A stretch of 44,844 nucleotides of DNA from positions 1 through 44,844 of the forward strand of contig JAKSME010000004.1 in NCBI GenBank assembly GCA_024400785.1, given 5' to 3'. A model generated the notes under the pieces. It worked only from the letters and a program-made list of their open reading frames with translations, had not been told where the DNA came from and did not search any database. Made by a program: the position numbers and the translations under genes. Position 1 is the stretch's first letter. The number at the start of each line of letters is the position of its first letter. Of the stretch, positions 16,333 to 23,635 are shown in pieces. Source of the stretch: Bacteroidales bacterium (lineage in GTDB: Bacteria > Bacteroidota > Bacteroidia > Bacteroidales > WCHB1-69).

Positions 16333-17196
16333 TTAGAAAATACGTTCTAATACGGTTTGTATCAATTTGTCGACGTAGGGATGGTAATCTTTGGAAAAGT
16401 CGTGGGTGATGCGGTTGGCGATGGCCACGCAGACGGTCAGCATGTTGTGGCCCATGATTTGGCCGAAGCCGTAGAGCGCGGAAGTTTCCATTTCGAGGTT
16501 GGTGATTTTGCGGTCGCCGAATCTGAAGGAGTCGATTTTGGTGTTGAGGTCGGGATATTCGATTTTGGCGCGAACCGAGCGTCCTTGTGGGCCGAAGAAG
16601 CCGGGGGCACTGGCGGTGACGCCTTTCACCATGTCGAAACCGATACGGTCGAGAAGTTCCTTGCTTCCCTTGGCGCAATAGGGATAGGGGAGGCGTTCGT
16701 TCCAGCCGGTGTGCTTAACGAAAGCGTCAACGATTTCTTCATCAAAGCCGTTGCCATGTTTGTAAAAATGCATGAGGCCGTCGAAACCGAAACCCCACTC
16801 GGCAGCGATGAAAGAGTGGACGTCGACTTCGGCCTGCAGCGCGCCGCAGGTGCCGATGCGCACGATGTTGAGCGTGCGGTGTTCCTTGTTTTCCTCCATC
16901 GTTTGCAGGTTGATGTTGGCCACGGCGTCAAGTTCCGTCATCACAATGTCGATATTGTCGGTACCCATGCCGGTGGAAAGTGCGGTGATGCGCTTGCCAC
17001 GTAGCGTGCCGGTGTGAGTGACCAGTTCGCGGTTTTGGTGCTTGAAATCAACCGTGTCGAAATATTTTGATACATTGGACACACGGCCGGGGTCTCCAAC
17101 AACAATGATGTGGTCTGCCAGATTTTCGGGGCCGATACCCAGGTGGTAAATTTTTCCGTCAGGAGTGAGTGGCAATTCAGATGCGGGAATTTTCAT
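16333..17196 (-). CDS. udp: Uridine phosphorylase-type nucleoside phosphorylase
   Basis: A 287-residue NP-I family enzyme that splits a pyrimidine nucleoside with phosphate to give base and ribose-1-phosphate. GDPGRV (phosphate binding, residues 35-40), STGMGTDNIDIVMTEL, and the VRIGTCGAL segment are family hallmarks, with EMETSALYGF (ribose-binding Glu and Met) further on. It starts at MKIPASELPL, since the upstream codons only extend into the 5' leader. It heads the operon with the lipoprotein, BatA and pepD genes. The leader begins with a stable hairpin. The exact nucleoside specificity is inferred. Confidence 0.88.
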   Translation of the reverse strand: MKIPASELPLTPDGKIYHLGIGPENLADHIIVVGDPGRVSNVSKYFDTVDFKHQNRELVTHTGTLRGKRITALSTGMGTDNIDIVMTELDAVANINLQTMEENKEHRTLNIVRIGTCGALQAEVDVHSFIAAEWGFGFDGLMHFYKHGNGFDEEIVDAFVKHTGWNERLPYPYCAKGSKELLDRIGFDMVKGVTASAPGFFGPQGRSVRAKIEYPDLNTKIDSFRFGDRKITNLEMETSALYGFGQIMGHNMLTVCVAIANRITHDFSKDYHPYVDKLIQTVLERIF

Positions 17197-17230
17197 AGTT
17201 TGTAAAATGTTAATTCTCAAATAATTAAAT

Positions 17231-17254
17231 GATTGCCGGGTTTCCCCGACAATC
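17231..17254 (-). promoter_or_regulatory. 5'-leader hairpin of udp (GAAA tetraloop)
   Basis: On the minus strand GATTGTCGGG, GAAA and CCCGGCAATC form a 10-pair stem with one T-G pair and a GNRA loop. It lies immediately after the -7 element, so the transcript would begin at the foot of this hairpin. It is not followed by a T-run, which argues against a terminator. Confidence 0.5.
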
Positions 17255-17258
17255 ACGG

Positions 17259-17266
17259 CAAAGATA
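17259..17266 (-). promoter_or_regulatory. Bacteroidota -7 promoter element of the udp operon
   Basis: Minus-strand TATCTTTG matches TAnnTTTG, 62 bases upstream of the udp start and 49 bases after the pgk stop. Confidence 0.55.
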
Positions 17267-17315
17267 ATATTTTTTGTCAGATTTTATTCTGTAAGGAGAT
17301 AACTTTTTTGCAGTG

Positions 17316-18512
17316 CTATTTGTCCTCGTTCAATGCTTTGATACCGGGGAGTTCTTTGCCTTCCAGATATTCGAGCATGGCGCCGCCGCCGGTGCTGATG
17401 TAGGAAACATGGTTGGCAAGTTTGTAGTTGTTGATGGCTGCGATGGAGTCGCCGCCGCCGATGAGTGAGAAGGCGCCCGACATGGTGGCCACGGCCACAC
17501 AAAGGGCCACCGACTGAGTGCCGCGTTCGAAATTCGGGAATTCATAAACACCCACGGGGCCATTCCACAGAATCGTTTTTGAATCCTTGATGATGGCGGC
17601 GAATTTCTTGATGGTGCGCGGACCGATGTCCATGCCTTCCCAACCGTCGGGCATGTCATTGTGCGTGGTAATGAACTGTTTGGCGTTGTTGTCGTATTTG
17701 TCGGCGCAGACGTTGTCGATGGGGAGGAAGATGTCAACACCCCGGAGGTGCGCTTTCTTGATGATGTCTTTGGCCACGGGAACCATGTCTTCTTCCAACA
17801 GTGAATTGCCGATTTTTACGCCCATGGCATGAAGGAAAGTGTAGCTCATTCCACCGGCAATAATCAGGCTGTCAACCTTTTCCAGAAGGAAGGTGATGAT
17901 GTTGAGTTTGGTGGAGATTTTGCTGCCACCGATGATGGCGGTGAAGGGATGGGCGGCATTGTTGAGCACGAGGTCGAGGTTGGAGGCTTCTTCATAGAGT
18001 AGGTAGCCGGCGTAGCAACGGCCGGGGAAGAATTTGGTGATGGTGGCAGTGGAGGCGTGGGCGCGGTGGGCCGTGCCGAAAGCGTCGTTCACATACAGGT
18101 CGCCGAGGCGGGCAATCTGTTCCGCAAATTTCTCGTCGCCAGCTTCTTCTTCGTTATGGAAACGAAGATTCTCCAACAAAGCAACATCACCGGATTTTAA
18201 TGCGGAAACTTTTTTATCTGTCTCAGAATCAAGAACATCTCCTAAGAAAGCAACCGGAGTCCCCAGCACTTCGCTTGCTTTGGTCACAATGTGTTTCAAC
18301 GAAAACTTGTCGCTGGCCTGCCCTTTCGGTCGGCCGAGGTGCGACATCAAAATGGCAATGCCGCCCTCGTTCTGAATCTTCTTCACCGTGTCAATGGTGC
18401 GGATGATGCGGGTGGCATCAGTAACTTCCAAATTGTCATTCAACGGAACGTTGTAGTCAACTCTGACTAATACTTTTTTACCCTTCATCTGGGCCAGGTC
18501 GATAGATTTCAT
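17316..18512 (-). CDS. pgk: Phosphoglycerate kinase
   Basis: Glycolytic enzyme transferring phosphate from 1,3-bisphosphoglycerate to ADP. The N-terminal VRVDYNVPL segment, the LMSHLGRPKG loop, GKVDSLIIAGGMSYTF-like nucleotide-domain region and the C-terminal GGGDSIAA motif are all present. The 398 residues are of normal length. The gene stands between the DUF4919 gene (51 bases upstream) and the udp promoter. No TAnnTTTG element was found in the 51-base gap, so it may be transcribed with the upstream gene. Confidence 0.97.
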   Translation of the reverse strand: MKSIDLAQMKGKKVLVRVDYNVPLNDNLEVTDATRIIRTIDTVKKIQNEGGIAILMSHLGRPKGQASDKFSLKHIVTKASEVLGTPVAFLGDVLDSETDKKVSALKSGDVALLENLRFHNEEEAGDEKFAEQIARLGDLYVNDAFGTAHRAHASTATITKFFPGRCYAGYLLYEEASNLDLVLNNAAHPFTAIIGGSKISTKLNIITFLLEKVDSLIIAGGMSYTFLHAMGVKIGNSLLEEDMVPVAKDIIKKAHLRGVDIFLPIDNVCADKYDNNAKQFITTHNDMPDGWEGMDIGPRTIKKFAAIIKDSKTILWNGPVGVYEFPNFERGTQSVALCVAVATMSGAFSLIGGGDSIAAINNYKLANHVSYISTGGGAMLEYLEGKELPGIKALNEDK

Positions 18513-18563
18513 ATTTCGATTTTTTATTTGTTTTCTATATAACTATAAATAAAGAAGAATGTT

Positions 18564-19307
18564 CTACTCAAATTGAATGGAAGCACTCGCTTTTGCCTTC
18601 TTCCCTTTTTTTGATTTTTTCGGTGCCTTCTTGGAAAATGAAAAATCACCAAAAAGTTTGCTCAATTTTTCCATGTGAAGCGTGATGTCGAAATAAACAT
18701 CCCAAGTTTTGTCGGGATCATCGTCATACAAAGTCATTACGTCGCAGTTGCCGACCAGGGCCTGCTGTTTTACATTTGCACCAAAGACATTGTAAATGAT
18801 GATGTATTCATCGGGCACTTCCATGACTTTGAAAGCGGTTTTCTCTGTTTTCCCATCTCCCGTGGACAAAATCAGGTAAAACAGTTGCGAAATCTGTATT
18901 TCACAGGTGTCGGCATTAAGATCCAACTCTTTCAAACAGATCCACTCCCGAAATAAAATATCCAAACTGGCGGGCGACACCTTCAACTCTTCGTGACACA
19001 TTTTCAAAGCTTCTTCATACTTTTCTTCTTTGATCAATTGGGACGCTTCTCTTGACAATTCTTTGTATTGATACTTGGAAGAATAGTTTGTGCCATAAAA
19101 TATGTATTTTAACTCATTGGCTTCAAGCAAGGTATCGCCTTCAATGAACCTTGCCATCAATTCGTTATACACTTTTTCGTTTTGGTTGACAAATTTCTCG
19201 ATTTCAGAATAGTTGACCTCCAAAAAAGCGTTGTTTTTTTGCCCGAAGCAATGATTTCCACCGAAGCAGACGATAAGGGTGAACAGCACCGAGAGAATTT
19301 TTTGCAT
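18564..19307 (-). CDS. DUF4919 family exported protein
   Basis: A 247-residue protein with a signal peptide (MQKILSVLFTLIVCFGGNHC...). The pattern is that of DUF4919: FIEGDTLL with KYIFYGTNY, a central helical region that counts like TPRs (EALKMCHEELKVSP), then ILSTGDGKTEKTAFKVM and the VGNCDVMTL segment. The family is uncharacterised and mostly found in Bacteroidota. A Lys-rich tail (KKSKKGKKAK) precedes the C-terminus. The start at 19307 gives the signal peptide; it has its own TAnnTTTG element 25 bases upstream. Confidence 0.78.
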   Translation of the reverse strand: MQKILSVLFTLIVCFGGNHCFGQKNNAFLEVNYSEIEKFVNQNEKVYNELMARFIEGDTLLEANELKYIFYGTNYSSKYQYKELSREASQLIKEEKYEEALKMCHEELKVSPASLDILFREWICLKELDLNADTCEIQISQLFYLILSTGDGKTEKTAFKVMEVPDEYIIIYNVFGANVKQQALVGNCDVMTLYDDDPDKTWDVYFDITLHMEKLSKLFGDFSFSKKAPKKSKKGKKAKASASIQFE

Positions 19308-19331
19308 AAAGAAAAATTTAAAAATGCGGTG

Positions 19332-19339
19332 CAAAGTTA
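19332..19339 (-). promoter_or_regulatory. Bacteroidota -7 promoter element of the DUF4919 gene
   Basis: Minus-strand TAACTTTG matches TAnnTTTG and lies in the 95-base gap after the AAA ATPase gene. Confidence 0.5.
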
Positions 19340-19402
19340 ATACTTTTCTTTGAAATAGAGAAATAAGACTTTGATTCGAAAGTGGAGATGCTAAAGGCCG
19401 CA

Positions 19403-20737
19403 TTAATCATCGGTAAGGAGGAAACACATATACAAAGGCAGTATGAGAAGTGCGCCGATGCGCCCAATGTTATAATCTCCCAGTTTTATGGCTTGCTCCA
19501 CGTGATATTTTTCGGGATGAGCGAGCACGGTTTTCATTGATTTGGCATCCCCCGTTGTTGATTTGCATTCCAAAGGAGTACACTTCCCTTTCCAACGGAT
19601 GACATAATCCAATTCTATTCCTCCGTCTTTATGAAAATAATATAAATGACGGCCCATTTTCCCGAGGACATCAGCCATCAGATTTTCAAAAATCGCACCT
19701 TTGTACCCCAGCAAGTTGCCATTCAATATGTCGGACTGAGTCCCGTTTTCCAATTGACAAACGAGCAAACCAATATCTGCCATATAAACCTTGAACTCAC
19801 TGTTGACGCGGTTCCCATCAAGTGGCAATTCTGTAATATTCAAATTATAACATCTTCGGATGATGCCAGCATCTTCAATCCATTGTAAACTACCAACATA
19901 GTCGCGCCCTCGTCCATTTTTCCGAATGGCTGAGAATGTGAACTTTTTATACTCACGCGCTAATTGAGATGGAATCGACTCAAAGCATTCACGGATGTGC
20001 GATTTGTCTTGTGATGATGCGTACTTTATCATATCAGCTTTGTATTCATCTACAATTCGTCGCTGTACTGTGAGCACTTTGCCAATAAGTCCTGTACTTA
20101 GAAAAGTTTTAACGGATTCAGGCATTCCTCCAACAATGACATATTGGTGCAGCAGTTCTCGAAAACGATGGTGAATGGCAATATCTACAGGGATTTCCGC
20201 TTTTAAACAATCTTTAAGATACTCAATATGAGGTGGTTGTATTCCATTGGCCCACAGCCATTCTTCAAAATCCATAGGGTACATCTCAACGATATGCTCA
20301 AATCCAACAGGAATGGAAAATTCATCATCATCATTCCGTGTTTTTTGCTTGTAACCGTGAACACCTAATAATGAACCCGTGCACATTACGTCGTATCGAC
20401 CATCCAAATGGAAATATTTCAATGCACTGCGCGCCTGCGGACAATCCTGAATTTCATCAAAAACAAAACAAGTGTTATTCTCTTCGATTTCTGCCTCTGG
20501 CAATGCCGCTGTAATTCTCAAAATAATAGTGGCAACAGAAAGATTGGCCGTGAAAAATGCTTTGTATTCCGGATGCTCTCTAAAATCCAGATAAACAACC
20601 TTTTTGTAATTGCGATGTGCAAAATCCAATACGCTACTGGTTTTACCACACTGACGAACACCTTTTACGACAATGGGCTTATGTTCTTTGTCGTTTTTCC
20701 ACTCTTCAAAATAATGTTCAATTTTGCGCCTAAACAT
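19403..20737 (-). CDS. AAA ATPase with DUF4143 domain
   Basis: A 444-residue protein. The N-terminal AAA domain has a Walker A GVRQCGKTS at residues 26-34 and a Walker B-type CFVFDEIQD near residue 90. A TGSLLG sensor-like segment follows. The C-terminal DUF4143 part resembles a PD-(D/E)XK-like fold (ELDYVIRWKGKCTPLECKST, with D, E and K in nuclease-like order). These proteins occur in many copies in bacteria and their role is not known; defence, toxin-antitoxin or housekeeping roles have been suggested only loosely. The gene is preceded by a leader of about 250 bases carrying five 33-bp repeats. Confidence 0.88.
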   Translation of the reverse strand: MFRRKIEHYFEEWKNDKEHKPIVVKGVRQCGKTSSVLDFAHRNYKKVVYLDFREHPEYKAFFTANLSVATIILRITAALPEAEIEENNTCFVFDEIQDCPQARSALKYFHLDGRYDVMCTGSLLGVHGYKQKTRNDDDEFSIPVGFEHIVEMYPMDFEEWLWANGIQPPHIEYLKDCLKAEIPVDIAIHHRFRELLHQYVIVGGMPESVKTFLSTGLIGKVLTVQRRIVDEYKADMIKYASSQDKSHIRECFESIPSQLAREYKKFTFSAIRKNGRGRDYVGSLQWIEDAGIIRRCYNLNITELPLDGNRVNSEFKVYMADIGLLVCQLENGTQSDILNGNLLGYKGAIFENLMADVLGKMGRHLYYFHKDGGIELDYVIRWKGKCTPLECKSTTGDAKSMKTVLAHPEKYHVEQAIKLGDYNIGRIGALLILPLYMCFLLTDD

Positions 20738-20767
20738 CGTTGTCTTTTTTATTTATTTTGCAATTCT

Positions 20768-20933
20768 CGCACGTTTTCCACCCCAATTTTTGATGAATCA
20801 CGCACGTTTTCCACCCCAATATTTGATGAATCACACACGTTTTCCACCCCAATTTTTGATGAATCACGCACGTTTTCCACCCCAATTTTTGATGAATCAC
20901 ACACGTTTTCCACCCCAATTTTTAGATGAATAA
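20768..20933. repeat. Tandem array of five 33-bp repeats in the leader of the AAA/DUF4143 gene
   Basis: Copies lie at 20768-20800, 20801-20833, 20834-20866, 20867-20899 and 20900-20933. Each has the core ACGTTTTCCACCCCAATTTT followed by GATGAATCA. Copies 1, 2 and 4 begin CGCACG and copies 3 and 5 begin CACACG. Copy 2 has one T-to-A change and copy 5 has an inserted A. No unique spacers separate the units. The array starts 30 bases upstream of the ATPase ATG. Since 33 is a multiple of three, both strands stay open in several frames. Confidence 0.95.
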
Positions 20934-20993
20934 ATATTTATTTAATTGATATATAGATAATTAAATAAAATATTACCTCTATGCTTGAGGTTG

Positions 20994-21001
20994 CAAATAT
21001 A
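20994..21001 (-). promoter_or_regulatory. Bacteroidota -7 promoter element of the AAA/DUF4143 gene
   Basis: Minus-strand TATATTTG matches TAnnTTTG. It lies between the 26-bp repeats (upstream) and the 33-bp repeats (downstream), predicting a leader of about 250 bases. Confidence 0.55.
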
Positions 21002-21010
21002 CACTTTTTT

Positions 21011-21110
21011 ACAAGATTTAACCGTTTCCACGTTTTACAAGATTTAACCGTTTCCACGTTTTCACGCTTCCACTACTCTTACGTTTTCACGCTTCCTCTA
21101 CTCTTGCTCG
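21011..21110. repeat. Two 26-bp and two 25-bp tandem repeats upstream of the AAA/DUF4143 promoter
   Basis: 21011-21036 and 21037-21062 are identical 26-bp units (ACAAGATTTAACCGTTTCCA then CGTTTT). 21063-21087 and 21088-21110 are imperfect copies beginning CACGCTTCC. The last unit runs into the 3' end of the kinase-RapZ gene. On the minus strand all units carry a GTG(G)AAA(A)CG core that also occurs in the 33-bp units. Confidence 0.85.
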
Positions 21111-22531
21111 CGGTGTCGCAACACCACATTCACCTCCGGATATTTGGCGCGAAGATGGTCGGCGACACTTTGGGCGAAATAAACGGAGCGGTGCTGTCCA
21201 CCGGTGCAACCGCAGTTAACGCAAAGATGCGTGAAACGGCGTTCCAGGTAATTGTCTACGCTCATATCCACTATGGCAAATATATGTTGCTTGAATTCAG
21301 CGACTTCTGGGTATTTTTCCAAATATTCAATCACGTCTCGGTCCTTGCCGGTACTATGTTTGTATTGTGGTTCTCGCCCCGGATTCGGCAGCGCGCGGCA
21401 GTCGAACACAAATCCGCCGCCGTTGCTCGACTCATCGGTGGGAATGCCTTTTTTATAAGAAAAGCTGCTTACCGCCACCGTTAGGCGGCCATCGGTGCTT
21501 TCTGCCGGATTCCAGTCGCGTGCCGCGATGGCGCGCAATACGGAGGTTAATTCCGGCAACTGCAATGCAATTTTGTCGTTATCAAGCAGATAGCGAATGT
21601 TGTCCACCGCCGGCGGGATGCTTTGCAGAAAATGCGACTTTCGTTCGTAGTAGCCGCGATAACCGTAAGCGCCCAAGGTTTGCAGAACGCGAATCAGCAC
21701 GTATCCGTAGTAATGCTGCTGAAATGCGAGACGGTCAACTTCTTGGTAATGAGAAAGTTCATCCAAATAATATTCCAACAGAGCTTCGCGCTCCTGGCTG
21801 GACAACCCCGCTTTGGCTTGAAATAGCAGCGAGGAAACATCATATTGCAGCGCGCCTTTTCTTCCCCCTTGATAATCAATAAAATACAACTGATTATCGT
21901 GTATCATGATGTTGCGTGACTGGAAGTCCCGAAACATGAAATAGTCGTGTTCGGCTGACAATAGAAACTGTATAAGTGTTTGAAAATCATTTTCTAACGC
22001 TTGCTCATCGAAAGGTATGTAAGCCAATTTGAGAAAATAGTATTTGAAATAGTTGAGGTCCCACTGCATTGCTTGTCGGCCAAATTCATCGCACGGATAA
22101 CATTTGGAAAAGTCAAAACCTTTGTGACCGCAAAGTTGCAGTTTTACCAAATGACGCAATGCCTCTTTGAAATAGTTGTAAGCATCGGGGGGTGTGGCGG
22201 TTGTTCCCAGCTCTTTTTTTCTTCTATTTAAAAAAGAAAACAACAATTCATCGCCCAAGTCTTCCAACAGGTAATACATTCTATCATTGCTGATTTTCAA
22301 TATTTTAGGCACATTGATTTTTTCTTGCAAGAAAAAATGGGTAAAGGAAAAAAAAGCCTCATTTTCCTTCAAGTCGTCATTGAAAGCGCCCATCAAAGTG
22401 GTGCCGTCGGACATGAAAAGACGGGTGTAAACGCGATGTGAACCCGACTGAGCGATGGCTTCCGTGCGGGTTACATTTTGTCCGGAAAGTTGCCTTGCTA
22501 ATTGAGTTAAAATATTGATATCAAACGACAT
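21098..22531 (-). CDS. Aminoglycoside-phosphotransferase-type sugar kinase fused to RapZ C-terminal domain
   Basis: A 477-residue two-domain protein. Residues 1 to about 330 form an APH/choline-kinase-like domain with the catalytic loop FRDFQSRNIM and the metal-binding FIDYQGG segment, similar to the sugar-1-kinase AmgK group. Residues about 345-477 match the C-terminal domain of RapZ/YvcJ, including the GCTGGQHRSVYFA signature. The N-terminal P-loop domain of RapZ is missing and the kinase takes its place. In E. coli RapZ senses glucosamine-6-phosphate, so an amino-sugar link is plausible but inferred. It is the last gene of the MFS-M16-lipoprotein operon, 11 bases after the lipoprotein gene. 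Confidence 0.85.
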   Translation of the reverse strand: MSFDINILTQLARQLSGQNVTRTEAIAQSGSHRVYTRLFMSDGTTLMGAFNDDLKENEAFFSFTHFFLQEKINVPKILKISNDRMYYLLEDLGDELLFSFLNRRKKELGTTATPPDAYNYFKEALRHLVKLQLCGHKGFDFSKCYPCDEFGRQAMQWDLNYFKYYFLKLAYIPFDEQALENDFQTLIQFLLSAEHDYFMFRDFQSRNIMIHDNQLYFIDYQGGRKGALQYDVSSLLFQAKAGLSSQEREALLEYYLDELSHYQEVDRLAFQQHYYGYVLIRVLQTLGAYGYRGYYERKSHFLQSIPPAVDNIRYLLDNDKIALQLPELTSVLRAIAARDWNPAESTDGRLTVAVSSFSYKKGIPTDESSNGGGFVFDCRALPNPGREPQYKHSTGKDRDVIEYLEKYPEVAEFKQHIFAIVDMSVDNYLERRFTHLCVNCGCTGGQHRSVYFAQSVADHLRAKYPEVNVVLRHREQE

Positions 22532-22542
22532 ATAGAAACAAA

Positions 22543-23634
22543 TTACATTTTATCACCAATTTTCTCGCACTCTTCTTGTGTTAATCCGAATAGTTCTTTC
22601 CCGGCATTGAGGCAGCTTTGGAAAGTTTCGGTTTCGTGCAGTCTTTTGTAGCAGGCGAGTTCGCCAGTCCAGATGTCCCAAATGTAGCCCATGCCTTGTT
22701 TGGCGGTGTTGTAAGCGATGAGCGCGTCTTTGTAGTTTTTGGCGGTGGCGAGGGTTTGGGCATAGAGCACCCAGAAAATGGGGTCGTCGCCGGTATGGTT
22801 GATGAGTTGGGTGATGGTGAGGAAAGCGTTGTCGGTGTCGGCCTGCCCGATGAAGTAGCAAAGTTTGTGGTAAAGAATGAACCGCTCGTCGGCGCCATCA
22901 TTGCGCAGATTTTCCAAATCGGCCACAAAGTTGCGAGAGCATTCGTACAATCCGATGGGATAGAACTTGTAAAAGTCGGTAAATTGCAGCAACTGAGCTT
23001 TTTTGTCTTGCATCAGCTCCCACATTCGGCTGTATTGGCCGCTTTGGCAAAGTGCGGTTACGAGGATCATGTTGCGGGCATCTTCCGTCGGATTGTCGAT
23101 GGTCATAAAGGTGTTGAGAGTCACTTCGGAAGCGATTTTGTCGGAAAGGAGGGCGGAGATGGAGTAAAGGAAGGCGTCTTCGATGACCACTTTCCCTTTT
23201 TTGAAATTCAGCAGCAAGTCGTCAAACATGATACTTCCGCGGTCGTCGTAGGTTCGTAGCACGAGGTGGTAGTGTCCGTTTTTGGTGTAACAGGTGTCGA
23301 AGCGCACGCTTCCCCCGGTTTGGTCGACGGAGAGCAGGTAGTCACCGTAGCGGCAGTTGCCGTGGAAGATTTCCATTCCGGCCCCGATTTCGAGGGCGGA
23401 GGTTTTTTTCGCCACCAGCGTTTTGAGGGCGACGGTGTCGACGGCATTATTCAAAAAATCGGCATCGCCCGACGCCAGACTTTCCATTGCCTTGGTTTTG
23501 AAGGTTTCGATGGCGGCCATTTTTTCCTTGTCGCTCATTTCGGTCTTGGGCTTTTCTTGTTTTTTTTCTTTGCAGCCGGACAGACAGAAGGCGGAGAAGA
23601 TGGCGCAAAGGAGGAGGATGGTGATTTTTTTCAT
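22543..23634 (-). CDS. Hypothetical lipoprotein with C-terminal helical repeats
   Basis: A 363-residue protein. The signal peptide ends in lipobox LSGC, followed by a Lys/Glu-rich linker (KEKKQEKPKTE). The middle contains beta-rich sequence with HYHLVLRTYDDRG and KKGKVVIEDAF. The C-terminal 150 residues are helical with TPR-like spacing (FWVLYAQTLATAKNYKDALIAYNTA). No catalytic motif is visible. The ATG at 23634 is preferred because the signal peptide starts there; an upstream ATG adds five residues and would overlap the M16 gene. It lies 1 base after the M16 gene. Confidence 0.72.
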   Translation of the reverse strand: MKKITILLLCAIFSAFCLSGCKEKKQEKPKTEMSDKEKMAAIETFKTKAMESLASGDADFLNNAVDTVALKTLVAKKTSALEIGAGMEIFHGNCRYGDYLLSVDQTGGSVRFDTCYTKNGHYHLVLRTYDDRGSIMFDDLLLNFKKGKVVIEDAFLYSISALLSDKIASEVTLNTFMTIDNPTEDARNMILVTALCQSGQYSRMWELMQDKKAQLLQFTDFYKFYPIGLYECSRNFVADLENLRNDGADERFILYHKLCYFIGQADTDNAFLTITQLINHTGDDPIFWVLYAQTLATAKNYKDALIAYNTAKQGMGYIWDIWTGELACYKRLHETETFQSCLNAGKELFGLTQEECEKIGDKM

Positions 23635-23635
23635 G

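Noticed and set aside
16325-16678. N-terminal extension of the 183-residue lipoprotein
   Set aside because: The extension is Arg/His/Pro-rich, out of frame with and overlapping udp. The signal peptide at 16324 gives a clear start.
20408-20929. Plus-strand open frame of 173 codons covering the 33-bp repeats
   Set aside because: Most of it is antisense to the well-supported AAA/DUF4143 gene, and the open frame through the repeats follows from their period being a multiple of three.
20768-20933. CRISPR array
   Set aside because: The 33-bp units abut directly with no unique spacers, and no cas gene is in the window.
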